This document shows, piece after piece, positions 1 to 7,069 of a stretch of 11,937 nucleotides of DNA. Location of the stretch: NCBI GenBank assembly GCA_003524365.1, contig DQHS01000056.1:24208-36144 (forward strand). The letters are read 5' to 3'. The DNA is from Cellvibrio sp. Lineage in GTDB: Bacteria > Pseudomonadota > Gammaproteobacteria > Pseudomonadales > Cellvibrionaceae. A program made the position numbers and the translations under genes. Each line of letters opens with the position of its first letter. Within the stretch, counting starts at the first letter, position 1. The notes beneath the pieces are model-generated. The model was not told where the DNA came from. It was given only the letters and a program-made list of their open reading frames with translations, and did not search any database.

Positions 1-1719
1 TTTCACAATCATGTGCCAGAAAATTTACCTGCCGTTTATGCCGATGAAGATCGGCTGTTACAAATTTTGCACAATCTCATCGGCAACGCCGTGAAATTCA
101 CCGATGAAGGCAACATTAGTATTTACGCCGAACTAAAAGACGATCAGATTCTGGTGCAAATTGCCGACACCGGAATAGGAATCGCAGCCGAGCAATTGGG
201 TAATATTTTTCACCCTTTCCATCAGGTGGATGGCCGTGCCGAACGTGTTTATGGCGGTACGGGGTTGGGTTTGTCCATCACTAAACAATTGGTGGAGTTG
301 CACGGTGGAACTATAGACGTGCGATCCAATACCGCTAATGTACAGTCCAGCATCGACGGTGTTCAGTCAAACACTGGGCAGGGTTCGGTATTCAGTTTCA
401 GTTTGCCTCTGTCGCTGGAGTTGCCGGTGACTACGACGGTGGAAGAAAGCGCCTTTGTTGTACCGGTTGATTTTACTGAAACGCCTACAACGGAATTAAA
501 TGAATCCCGCCAGGTGCGCCACGGCCAACCCCATCAAGGGCACATATTGGTGGTGGACGATGATTCGGTAAATCGTCTGGTACTCGTGAACCATCTTGCG
601 CTGCGCAACTACCGTGTCACTGAAGCGGCCAGTGGTGAAGAGGCGATCGCATTGGTAAAAGAGCATGGCAATATTGATTTGGTATTACTCGATATCATGA
701 TGCCGAAAATGTCTGGCTATGAAACCTGCAAACGATTACGTGAATCCTACCGGACCTATGAATTACCGATTATTTTTCTTACCGCACGCAGTCAGACCCA
801 GGATTTGGTGATGGGGTTTGAAGTGGGTGCAAATGATTATTTAACCAAGCCGATTACCAAAGAAGAATTGCTTGCTCGTGTTGACATGCATTTGCAGTTG
901 TACAGTGCAACTCAATATCTGGACCGCAAAGTGGCGGAGCGCACTGAAGAATTGCGCGCTAAAAACGAGGGCTTGAAACAAGCACAGCAGGAATTGCAGA
1001 GCGCCTACCAAAAGTTGGAAGAAGCGAGTTTGTCTGATCCGCTTACCGGCCTACACAATCGCCGCTTTTTGAGCAAATCCATGCCAGCCGATATTTCGCT
1101 AGTGGAGCGGGAATACCAAAATTGGCTGTTCGCTAATCAAGCTAACGGAGACGACGAAATTCACTGGCCGTTACCCAAAGACCACGATCTGATTTTTATG
1201 TTGCTTGATGTCGATCATTTCAAATGGGTCAATGACAGTTATGGTCATAGTGCTGGCGATAAAGTATTGGAGCAATTGAGTCGTCTGCTGGAAGAAGTAC
1301 TGCGCGATTCTGATTATCTTGTCCGTTGGGGCGGAGAAGAGTTTTTAATTGTCGCGCGTTTTTGTTCGCGCGCCGAAGCTCCGGAAATGGCCGAGCGAAT
1401 CCGCCAAGCGGTCGCGCATTACGCATTTGATTTAGGCAATGGACAGCAGCTGCAAAAAACCTGTTCGATCGGTTATGCGGTTTATCCATTTTATCCGCAA
1501 GTCCCTAATACGCTAACTTGGGAGCAGGTAGTCGATACTGCGGATCGCGCACTCTATGCCGCAAAAAATGCCGGGCGCGATTGTTGGGTCGGTATTGTCA
1601 GTAAACCGGGGACGGTGCTGGATATGAATCCGGCGGTCGATCAAAACCTCAATCTCCTGCTCGCCCAAGGTGCGATTGAGATTGAGGCCTCGGCCGATAA
1701 AACACGGATTAAATTTTAA
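1..1719 (+). CDS. Hybrid sensor histidine kinase / response regulator / GGDEF diguanylate cyclase, 5'-truncated
   Basis: The frame is open to the left edge, so the true start and the sensor and dimerisation/His-box regions lie outside the window. Numbering is from the GTG at 13. An HATPase_c domain comes first (about 5-135), with an N box (NLIGNAVKFT), G1 box (DTGIGI) and G2 box (GGTGLGLSI). A receiver domain follows (about 177-295), with acidic pocket DDD, phosphoacceptor Asp227 in LLDIMMPK and Lys279 in LTKP. A glutamate/glutamine-rich coiled coil (about 300-338) leads into a GGDEF domain (about 340-510) that starts at DPLTGLHNRR. Its active site is GGEEF (440-444), and an RDSD I-site lies five residues before it, so it should be an active diguanylate cyclase with product inhibition. 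About 15-18 extra residues sit between NRR and LLDVDHF. The inferred role is to turn a phosphorelay signal into c-di-GMP; the signal is unknown. The C-terminal tail of about 50 residues matches nothing I recognise. Confidence 0.93.
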   Translation, partial: FHNHVPENLPAVYADEDRLLQILHNLIGNAVKFTDEGNISIYAELKDDQILVQIADTGIGIAAEQLGNIFHPFHQVDGRAERVYGGTGLGLSITKQLVELHGGTIDVRSNTANVQSSIDGVQSNTGQGSVFSFSLPLSLELPVTTTVEESAFVVPVDFTETPTTELNESRQVRHGQPHQGHILVVDDDSVNRLVLVNHLALRNYRVTEAASGEEAIALVKEHGNIDLVLLDIMMPKMSGYETCKRLRESYRTYELPIIFLTARSQTQDLVMGFEVGANDYLTKPITKEELLARVDMHLQLYSATQYLDRKVAERTEELRAKNEGLKQAQQELQSAYQKLEEASLSDPLTGLHNRRFLSKSMPADISLVEREYQNWLFANQANGDDEIHWPLPKDHDLIFMLLDVDHFKWVNDSYGHSAGDKVLEQLSRLLEEVLRDSDYLVRWGGEEFLIVARFCSRAEAPEMAERIRQAVAHYAFDLGNGQQLQKTCSIGYAVYPFYPQVPNTLTWEQVVDTADRALYAAKNAGRDCWVGIVSKPGTVLDMNPAVDQNLNLLLAQGAIEIEASADKTRIKF

Positions 1720-1749
1720 GGCCAGTTATATTGTGCTCGGTGTAGTTAG

Positions 1750-2061
1750 TTATTTTTCATGCGACGTTTGTTTAAACTGTTGCAACTGCGCCGGGTTGGC
1801 ATCAGTTTGGTATTTTTCTTTCCACTCAGAGTAAGGCATACCATAAATGCGCGCGCGTGCATCTTCATAATCCAATTCGATATTGTCTGCCTTGGCGGCT
1901 GCTACATACCACTTGCTTAAGCAGTTGCGGCAGAAACCCGCGAGATTCATCAGGTCAATATTTTGCACATCCTTGCGGCTGTCCAAATGTTCCAGTAAGT
2001 GGCGAAAAGCGGCAGCTTCCAATGCCTGTTGGCTTGCGGGAGAGAGTTCATCAATTTTCAT
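1750..2061 (-). CDS. DUF1244 family protein (SMc04008-like)
   Basis: A 103-residue soluble protein that matches the DUF1244 (SMc04008-like) family along nearly its whole length. It has the family's signature block DVQNIDLMNLAGFCRNCLSKW, with two cysteines (44 and 47) in a CxxC arrangement, followed by YGMPYSEWKEKYQ. The cysteine pair could bind metal or be redox active, but no function is established to my knowledge. The polar, glutamine-rich last 18 residues look disordered. There is no signal peptide or membrane segment, so it should be cytosolic. The gene converges on the kinase/GGDEF gene with a 30-base gap and no clear terminator between them. Upstream it is divergent from motA. The Shine-Dalgarno sequence is weak (an AGG about 7 bases before the ATG). 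Confidence 0.9.
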   Translation of the reverse strand: MKIDELSPASQQALEAAAFRHLLEHLDSRKDVQNIDLMNLAGFCRNCLSKWYVAAAKADNIELDYEDARARIYGMPYSEWKEKYQTDANPAQLQQFKQTSHEK

Positions 2062-2163
2062 AAGTTAACCTGTTGCGTCTGAATCAGTGGTTTGGCGAAG
2101 AGTGGATGCCAGTGTGGGTGATCACTAATGGCAGGTCAATTGCGGCTAATTTCTCCTTGTTGC

Positions 2164-2191
2164 TTGAACCTCAATTCAACCTGCCTATACT
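2164..2191 (+). promoter_or_regulatory. Predicted sigma-70 promoter for motAB
   Basis: A TTGAAC box (2164-2169) and a TATACT box (2186-2191) are separated by 16 bases. They match the consensus at 4/6 and 5/6 positions. Transcription would start near 2198, about 90 bases before the motA GTG. I saw no good sigma-28 (FliA) site of the form TAAA-N15-GCCGATAA here, which suggests, without proving it, that the stator genes are not in the late flagellar class. Confidence 0.45.
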
Positions 2192-2199
2192 CAAACCGT

Positions 2200-2217
2200 G
2201 CCGACAGCGTTGTCGGC
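2200..2217 (+). other. Hairpin in the predicted motAB 5' leader
   Basis: A perfect 7-bp inverted repeat (GCCGACA / TGTCGGC) encloses a GCGT tetraloop. It starts within a few bases of the predicted transcription start and has no T-tract, so it is not an intrinsic terminator. It could stabilise the 5' end of the mRNA or be an operator dyad. Confidence 0.4.
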
Positions 2218-2288
2218 GTTAGAGTGTTGTTTGTTTGAGCGATTTTGCCGCCTTCATCCAAACTTGTGCCTGAATTGGGGGTTTTTGC

Positions 2289-3146
2289 GTGAATATTATT
2301 TTAGGGATTATTGTCGTCCTGGGGTGTGTCATCGGCGGCTTCGTCCTCCATGGTGGTAATCCTATGGCGCTTATGTCGCCGGTGGAAATCCTCATTATTT
2401 GCGGTGCATCATTAGGTGCGATGATTATTGGCAATCCACTGTCGGTCACCATTGGCGTGGTCAAGTCCGCCGGTGCGCTAATGACCCCCTCCAAGTTTAA
2501 TAAAACGTATTACCTTGAAATCCTTACGCTTCTGTATGACATCCTCAATAAAACCCGTCGTGAAGGTTTGATGGCGATTGAAGGCGACATTGAAGAGCCG
2601 GATACCAGTCCGCTATTTGCTAATTATCCGGAAATTCTGAAAGACCATCATATTGTGGAATTTATTTGCGACTACCTGCGCATTATGGTGGCAGGCAACA
2701 TGGCACCCCATGAGCTAGAGGCGTTAATGGAGCAAGAGTTGGACGGACACCATCAGGAGGCCACGGTCATTCCTGGTGCGATCCAAAATGCCGCCGATGG
2801 TTTACCCGGTTTCGGTATTGTTGCAGCGGTACTCGGTGTGGTGATCACCATGAGCAAGATTGGCGGCCCGCCATCAGAAATTGGCGCATCGGTAGCGGCG
2901 GCACTGGTAGGTACGCTGCTAGGGATTTTGTTTGCCTATGGTTTTATTGGGCCTTTTGCTTCCTATTTGAACGGCAAGGTGCGCGACGAATCTCGCTCTT
3001 ATGAATGTGTTAAAGCCGTTCTCGTTGCTTCGATGAACGGCGTTCCACCGCAGGTCGCGGTGGAGTTCGGTCGCAAAGTACTTTTCCACAGCGTTCGCCC
3101 CAGCTTTAAAGAGTTGGAAGAGCAATACCGCGCCAGCAAGAAGTAA
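2289..3146 (+). CDS. motA: Flagellar motor stator protein MotA
   Basis: Inner-membrane stator subunit that, with MotB, forms the ion channel turning the flagellar rotor. The 285-residue length and four hydrophobic segments (about 1-21, 31-56, 171-190 and 200-225) fit the proton-type MotA family. Key residues fall at the same numbers as in E. coli MotA: Arg90 and Glu98 in the cytoplasmic loop (RREGLMAIE), which contact FliG, and Pro173 (GLPGFGIVAAVLGVV) and Pro222 (FIGPFA), which couple ion flow to movement. This agreement supports the GTG start at 2289, which has a G-rich Shine-Dalgarno (TTGGGGG) upstream. Twelve bases separate it from motB, so the two are surely cotranscribed. No other flagellar genes are in the window, as is common for stator operons. 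Confidence 0.97.
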   Translation: MNIILGIIVVLGCVIGGFVLHGGNPMALMSPVEILIICGASLGAMIIGNPLSVTIGVVKSAGALMTPSKFNKTYYLEILTLLYDILNKTRREGLMAIEGDIEEPDTSPLFANYPEILKDHHIVEFICDYLRIMVAGNMAPHELEALMEQELDGHHQEATVIPGAIQNAADGLPGFGIVAAVLGVVITMSKIGGPPSEIGASVAAALVGTLLGILFAYGFIGPFASYLNGKVRDESRSYECVKAVLVASMNGVPPQVAVEFGRKVLFHSVRPSFKELEEQYRASKK

Positions 3147-3158
3147 GGTCACCGATTT

Positions 3159-4148
3159 ATGGAAAAGGGCGGGAATCAGCAACCCATTATTATCAAAAAG
3201 AAAAAGGGGCACGGCCATGGTCATCATGGCGGCTCTTGGAAAGTGGCGCTTGCCGATTTTATGACGGCGATGATGGCATTCTTTTTATTGATGTGGCTGC
3301 TCGGCAGTACTTCATCGGAAGAAAAAAAAGCAATTTCTGCACACTTTTTAGATCCCGGTAGCCAATACGTGGTTGGCGAGGGTGGTGCTGATTTGGGCTT
3401 GATTAGTCAGGATCAGCCCTTGATCCAAACCCAATCCGACGATCCGAGCGATGAAACCGCAAACGATAAAGAAATGACGCAAGACGAGTTGCAAAAGGAA
3501 TTAGAGCGCATCGAGTCTGAAAAGCTTGAAGAACTCAAAAAACAATTGGAAACCGAGATCAATGCGCTGGATTCGGTATTCCAGCAGATCAAAGATCAAA
3601 TCCTGATTGATTTCACTGCGCTGGGTTTACGCATCCAGATTGTCGATAAGGATCAGCGCCCGATGTTTGATGTGGGCAGCGCCAATTTGCAGCAGTGGTC
3701 GTCCGATGTATTGCACGCATTAGCGCCAATTTTGGATAAGGTACAAAACAAAATCAGTGTCACCGGTCATACCGATGCAACGCCCTATGGCATAGGCGCG
3801 ACTTATACCAACTGGGAGTTGTCGGCTGACCGTGCCAACGCCGCGCGCCGCGCTTTGTTAGGGGGCAGTTATCCCGAGGCAAAAGTAGCTACAGTGCAGG
3901 GCATGGGCTCCGCTGCACCGTTGTTGGTGGATAAACCCGGCGAACCGATTAACCGCCGCATTGCGATTATTGTGCTTAAAAAAGCCGTTGCCGATGCGCT
4001 GGGCAGTGGCGCTGGAATTGATAGCGGCCAATTGATGAAAAGCAGTGATACATTCACCAAACTCCCTGCGCAATCCCAGCCTGCTGGGCCGAAAATCCTT
4101 TCACCTAGTGAAGTGGATGACGCCATTGATGCGGCCAATTCACAATAA
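3159..4148 (+). CDS. motB: Flagellar motor stator protein MotB
   Basis: Partner of MotA that anchors the stator to peptidoglycan. The cytoplasmic N-terminus is basic and His/Gly-rich (KKKKGHGHGHHGG, 13-25). A single transmembrane helix (about 31-49) follows, carrying the proton-binding aspartate at residue 33 in ALADFMTAMMAFFLLMWLL, equivalent to Asp32 of E. coli MotB. A periplasmic plug and charged linker come next; residues 105-135 are Glu/Lys-rich and probably coiled. The OmpA-like peptidoglycan-binding domain (about 150-275) has TGHTDA (202-207), ELSADRANAARR (220-231) and NRRI (265-268). The last 50 residues look disordered. The ribosome site TAAGGT overlaps the motA stop codon, indicating tight translational coupling. 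The operon ends at a strong terminator 26 bases downstream. Confidence 0.97.
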   Translation: MEKGGNQQPIIIKKKKGHGHGHHGGSWKVALADFMTAMMAFFLLMWLLGSTSSEEKKAISAHFLDPGSQYVVGEGGADLGLISQDQPLIQTQSDDPSDETANDKEMTQDELQKELERIESEKLEELKKQLETEINALDSVFQQIKDQILIDFTALGLRIQIVDKDQRPMFDVGSANLQQWSSDVLHALAPILDKVQNKISVTGHTDATPYGIGATYTNWELSADRANAARRALLGGSYPEAKVATVQGMGSAAPLLVDKPGEPINRRIAIIVLKKAVADALGSGAGIDSGQLMKSSDTFTKLPAQSQPAGPKILSPSEVDDAIDAANSQ

Positions 4149-4173
4149 GTACTAGTCAGTGACGACAAAAGCA

Positions 4174-4206
4174 CGGGCTGAATATTAAATGTTCAGCCCG
4201 TTTTTT
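4174..4206 (+). terminator. Intrinsic terminator after motAB
   Basis: A perfect 9-bp stem (CGGGCTGAA / TTCAGCCCG) with a 9-base loop is followed at once by six Ts. It closes the motAB operon. Confidence 0.9.
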
Positions 4207-4281
4207 ATTAGCCGGTTTTTATCTGTGTGGGATTGAATAGCCATCCCCTCAGCCCCAAATCGCTCAAGTCCCAAATGATCG

Positions 4282-4296
4282 GTTCACGCAGTGAAC
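4282..4296. other. Short palindrome upstream of the DUF1993 gene
   Basis: GTTCAC and GTGAAC form a perfect 6-bp dyad around GCA, 46 bases before the start codon. The compact form resembles a repressor operator more than an RNA element. It is short enough to be chance. No convincing sigma-70 promoter was seen in 4207-4342. Confidence 0.25.
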
Positions 4297-4342
4297 ACTG
4301 GTTATCCAGATCAGCTATCTCAGGTATTAAGAGGAGAATTCC

Positions 4343-4855
4343 ATGTTTTATGAACTTACCGTTGTGCAATTCAGCAAAGCGCTCAATAACCTTAACGCGC
4401 TTCTCGATAAAGGCGCGGCCCATGCCGAAGCGAAAAAATTTGATGTGTCGGTGCTGCTGAATTCGCGCCTCGCGCCCGATCAATTCAATCTGATTCGCCA
4501 AGTGCAAATCGCCTGCGATACCGCCAAATTAGGCGTTGCACGTCTGACCGGTAAAGTGGAGTCGGCGCCAGTGCATGCTGATACCGAAGCCACTCTGCCG
4601 GAATTAAAAGCACGTATTCAATCAGTATTGGATTATCTCGCCGGATTTAAACCGGAGGATTTTGCCGGTGCCGCCGAGCGCCACATCAGCCAGCCGCGTT
4701 GGGAAGGTAAGTATCTGACCGGGACTGAATTTGCGATTCAACATGCGATCCCGAATATTTATTTCCATATCACCACTGCCTACTCAATCTTGCGCCACAA
4801 CGGTGTTGATGTAGGCAAGAAGGATTATCTTGGAAGCATGCCTTACAAAAGTTAA
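4343..4855 (+). CDS. DUF1993 family protein (DinB-like fold)
   Basis: A 170-residue soluble protein that matches the DUF1993 family throughout. It opens with MFYELTVVQFSKALNNLNALLDKG, has RLAPDQFNLIRQVQIACDTAK in the middle, and ends YFHITTAYSILRHNGVDVGKKDYLG, the most conserved family block. DUF1993 proteins are predicted four-helix bundles related to DinB/YfiT proteins. Those often carry a metal-binding histidine triad; His residues occur here in the C-terminal half, but I cannot confirm a full site. Function and substrate are unknown. The start is well supported by a strong Shine-Dalgarno (AGGAG at 4332-4336, six bases before ATG). The gene lies after the motAB terminator, so it must have its own promoter. 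Confidence 0.9.
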   Translation: MFYELTVVQFSKALNNLNALLDKGAAHAEAKKFDVSVLLNSRLAPDQFNLIRQVQIACDTAKLGVARLTGKVESAPVHADTEATLPELKARIQSVLDYLAGFKPEDFAGAAERHISQPRWEGKYLTGTEFAIQHAIPNIYFHITTAYSILRHNGVDVGKKDYLGSMPYKS

Positions 4856-4858
4856 TAT
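4830..4858 (+). promoter_or_regulatory. Possible sigma-70 promoter for the TM2-pilin gene
   Basis: A TTGGAA box (4830-4835) and a TAATAT box (4853-4858) are spaced by 17 bases, each matching consensus at 4/6 positions. The -10 box overlaps the stop codon of the DUF1993 gene. Transcription would start near 4865, about 60 bases before the ATG at 4926. The match is moderate and read-through from the DUF1993 gene is an alternative. Confidence 0.35.
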
Positions 4859-4877
4859 GGCGCATCAATAATCAATC

Positions 4878-4901
4878 CATGCGCTGTGTAAGCGGCGCAT
4901 G
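4878..4901 (+). other. Inverted repeat between the DUF1993 and TM2-pilin genes
   Basis: A 7-bp perfect stem (CATGCGC / GCGCATG) with a 10-base loop is followed by CGTTTTATAAA. A third copy of GCGCAT at 4860-4865 could pair with the left arm instead. The T-run is short, so it would be at best a weak or conditional terminator. It may instead be a leader structure of the downstream gene, just ahead of its ribosome site. Confidence 0.3.
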
Positions 4902-4910
4902 CGTTTTATA

Positions 4911-4916
4911 AAAGGA
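4911..4916 (+). promoter_or_regulatory. Ribosome binding site fixing the start at 4926
   Basis: AAAGGA ends 9 bases before the ATG at 4926. The in-frame ATG at 4899 has no Shine-Dalgarno and lies inside the inverted repeat, so 4926 is preferred. Confidence 0.6.
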
Positions 4917-4925
4917 TGCGTAAGG

Positions 4926-6581
4926 ATGTCTGATGCTCGACTGGATGTATATTTACTCGGTGAACCGCAACCGGGTGTAGATAGGCCAACACTGGTGCGC
5001 AATCTCGCCACCACCTTCAAAAAAGATGTTCCGGTCATTGAAAAAATGTTGCGCAAACCGCGCAGCTTGCTCAAAGCTGATGTCGATGCCGCAACCGCCG
5101 CGAAATACCAAGGCGCAATAAAAAAAGCCGGTGGCCAATGCGAATTGATTAATCACGGTGAGGAATTATTTCCAAGTGAAGCATTAAGCCCAGTAGCCGC
5201 GCGCGCGCCCCTTACTGTGGCGCCAGTTGAACCTACTGAACTTACTCCCGCTGTCGATAGTGGAGCCCCTGCCGTCGCTGGTGATAACTCACACAACAAC
5301 CCGCACTATCACTCACCTTATACCGCACCGAATACGAGTAGCGAATCGACGGATTATTTTTGCTATAAATGTGGTCGAGGAATCGCTCCCGGCTTGGCGC
5401 AATGTCCCTATTGCCGCGCGCCGCAGATCCAGGTTTATCGCAAAGACAAAGCAACTGCTGGCGTGCTCGCCTTTTTTCTCGGCGGCTTGGGGGTGCACCG
5501 TTTCTATTTAGGGCAGTGGTGGGGGATTTTTTATCTGCTTTTCTGGGGTACATTGATTCCCAGTATTGTTTCGTTAATTGAAGCCTTTGTGTTTTGGCTT
5601 ACCCCCAATGAGCGCTGGAATCAAAAATACGGTCAGGTGCCCGCACGCGGTGCCGGCATGGTAGTGGCGTTGGTTGTGGGTGCTATTTTAATGATAGCCA
5701 TTGTTGGTATTCTCGCCGCCATCGCTTTACCCGCTTATCAGGACTACACCACGCGCAGCAAAGTGCAGGCGGCGTTGCCACTCATTAATGAAACTCGACA
5801 AAAAGTCACTGATGTTATTAAACAGAAAGATTTTTTACCGAGTGAAAATTTGTTGGCGGGATTACCGGATGACATCAGCAATCAATTTGTCACTTCAATT
5901 AAATTGGGTGAGGGTGCGCAAATGATTGTTACCTTCAATGTTCCCAGCTTGAATGAAGAAAATAACACGATTATTTGGACGCCTACCCGGCAAGGCAGTG
6001 AAATTGTCTGGAGTTGCACAACGGGCGCTATGTTGGATAAATACCGTATGCCTGAGTGTCGCGGTGGATCTGGTGAACGCAATTCCACCCAACATCAGGG
6101 GGTAGATAAGTCCTCTCTACATGTACGCATGTATAGCGATGACAAAACAATATCCTTGATGGTGCCGAGCGATTGGAAAGGTAATCGAAAATTAAATGAA
6201 GAGGCCATTCTCGGTGTTGCCAATACTTTTGATGAAGTTTATGCAATTGTTATCAGCGAGGCAAAAAGCGATTTTGAATCATCAGTAACATTGGATGATT
6301 ATTTGCAATTGGTGGTGAAAAATACGGAATCGACAGCAGAAAATTTTCGCGAAGTTAGCGCGGTCCAATCTCTTAATATAAAGGGCCTATCCGCGAAGCA
6401 GCAGGTGATCGCAGCATCAGTAAACCGCCTAAAAGTAACCTATCTACTGACGGGTTTAGAAGATGATACCTATTTTTATCTTATCTATGCTTGGACTATG
6501 GATTCCCGCTTTGAAAAAAATCGCGCCTTACTGAAAAAAGTGAGCGAGAGTTTTACTGTGCATGGTAGGGCTAGCCAATAA
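4926..6581 (+). CDS. Multidomain membrane protein: zinc ribbon, TM2 domain, tethered type IV pilin-like helix, PsbP/DUF1795-like C-terminus
   Basis: A 551-residue mosaic. Residues about 5-75 form a compact alpha/beta domain (LDVYLLGEPQPGVDR to GGQCELI) of a type I have seen at the N-termini of membrane proteins but cannot name. A Pro/Ala/His-rich linker follows. A zinc ribbon has Cys pairs 146/149 and 160/163. A TM2 domain (about 173-236) contains GGLGVHRFYLGQWWG and two membrane helices. At about 242-285 comes a near-perfect pilin N-helix, IVGILAAIALPAYQDYTTRSK, with a pilin-like globular region to about 390 that holds two cysteines. The prepilin peptidase site (G-F-T-L-I-E) is absent and Gly sits where Glu5 should be, so the helix is probably a third membrane anchor and not an exported subunit. 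Residues about 396-551 resemble PsbP/DUF1795 proteins (SLMVPSDWKG, LTLDDYLQL-type and ESFTV blocks). TAATG overlaps it with the next gene. The role is unknown. Confidence 0.88.
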   Translation: MSDARLDVYLLGEPQPGVDRPTLVRNLATTFKKDVPVIEKMLRKPRSLLKADVDAATAAKYQGAIKKAGGQCELINHGEELFPSEALSPVAARAPLTVAPVEPTELTPAVDSGAPAVAGDNSHNNPHYHSPYTAPNTSSESTDYFCYKCGRGIAPGLAQCPYCRAPQIQVYRKDKATAGVLAFFLGGLGVHRFYLGQWWGIFYLLFWGTLIPSIVSLIEAFVFWLTPNERWNQKYGQVPARGAGMVVALVVGAILMIAIVGILAAIALPAYQDYTTRSKVQAALPLINETRQKVTDVIKQKDFLPSENLLAGLPDDISNQFVTSIKLGEGAQMIVTFNVPSLNEENNTIIWTPTRQGSEIVWSCTTGAMLDKYRMPECRGGSGERNSTQHQGVDKSSLHVRMYSDDKTISLMVPSDWKGNRKLNEEAILGVANTFDEVYAIVISEAKSDFESSVTLDDYLQLVVKNTESTAENFREVSAVQSLNIKGLSAKQQVIAASVNRLKVTYLLTGLEDDTYFYLIYAWTMDSRFEKNRALLKKVSESFTVHGRASQ

Positions 6582-7027
6582 TGACTAATCCCTATGAAGT
6601 ACCGCAAGCGGTTCTGGAGAGTGAAGTTCTTCCTCTGCGAAAGAAAACCGGGTGGAAAATATTTTTTTGGATATTTATGCCCTTGGCGTGCCTCTCTTTT
6701 TGGTTTGTTATTGCTGATGCTGAATCCAGTAACATTGATAAGTTAGGCGAAGTAATTGTTTATAGCCTAATAGGAGTAGGATTATTTGGTTTTGCATACA
6801 ATAAAAAAATATTCGTCATGCGGTTTTGGCGATATTTTATTCCTGTCGCAATCGTGTGGGATATTTATACCGTGGCAAATCAGGATTGGACAATATTTTC
6901 TAAAAACGATATGGCAGCGTACATAATTATCGGCATCACTCTTACTTGCTTGGGATTAATGCTGTTTTTTCAGTATTTTGGTTTGTATAAATATGCTTAT
7001 CAATCACGAGAGATTTGGGATAAATAA
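6581..7027 (+). CDS. Four-helix membrane protein of unknown function, coupled to the TM2-pilin gene
   Basis: A 148-residue integral membrane protein. It begins MTNPYEVPQA; an N-terminal NPYxxP motif before the first helix is common in small bacterial membrane proteins of unknown role. Four hydrophobic segments lie at about 25-44, 56-74, 81-98 and 112-131, separated by short loops rich in aromatic residues. Both ends are predicted to be cytoplasmic. I recognise no family. Its ATG overlaps the stop of the TM2-pilin gene (TAATG), a stop/restart arrangement that implies coupled translation and probably a shared function or complex. The sequence is somewhat more AT-rich than its neighbours, as is the 3' part of the preceding gene. 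A hairpin follows seven bases after the stop. Confidence 0.75.
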   Translation: MTNPYEVPQAVLESEVLPLRKKTGWKIFFWIFMPLACLSFWFVIADAESSNIDKLGEVIVYSLIGVGLFGFAYNKKIFVMRFWRYFIPVAIVWDIYTVANQDWTIFSKNDMAAYIIIGITLTCLGLMLFFQYFGLYKYAYQSREIWDK

Positions 7028-7055
7028 AACCGAGTGGCTCCCAACAGGGAGCCAC
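7022..7055 (-). terminator. Intrinsic terminator of the ECF/VWA operon, probably bidirectional
   Basis: A perfect 9-bp stem (GTGGCTCCC / GGGAGCCAC, 7034-7055) with an AACA tetraloop lies between two convergent genes. On the minus strand it is followed by CGGTTTTATTT, a usable U-tract for the VWA gene. On the plus strand the following AGTTAGTTTG is a poor U-tract, but the stem may still end transcripts of the membrane-protein gene. Confidence 0.75.
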
Positions 7056-7069
7056 AGTTAGTTTGTAAA

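Noticed and set aside
2122..2160. Promoter for the DUF1244 gene on the minus strand (TTGACC, 17 bases, CACACT)
   Set aside because: The -35 box is good but the -10 box matches only 3 of 6 positions; left out for lack of support.
3195..3235. His/Gly-rich stretch at the MotB N-terminus as a metal-binding module
   Set aside because: Basic and His-rich cytoplasmic N-termini are common in MotB proteins; nothing suggests a special function here.
4899..4925. Longer start for the TM2-pilin protein at ATG 4899
   Set aside because: No Shine-Dalgarno, it lies in an inverted repeat, and the added residues do not extend the N-terminal domain; AAAGGA favours 4926.
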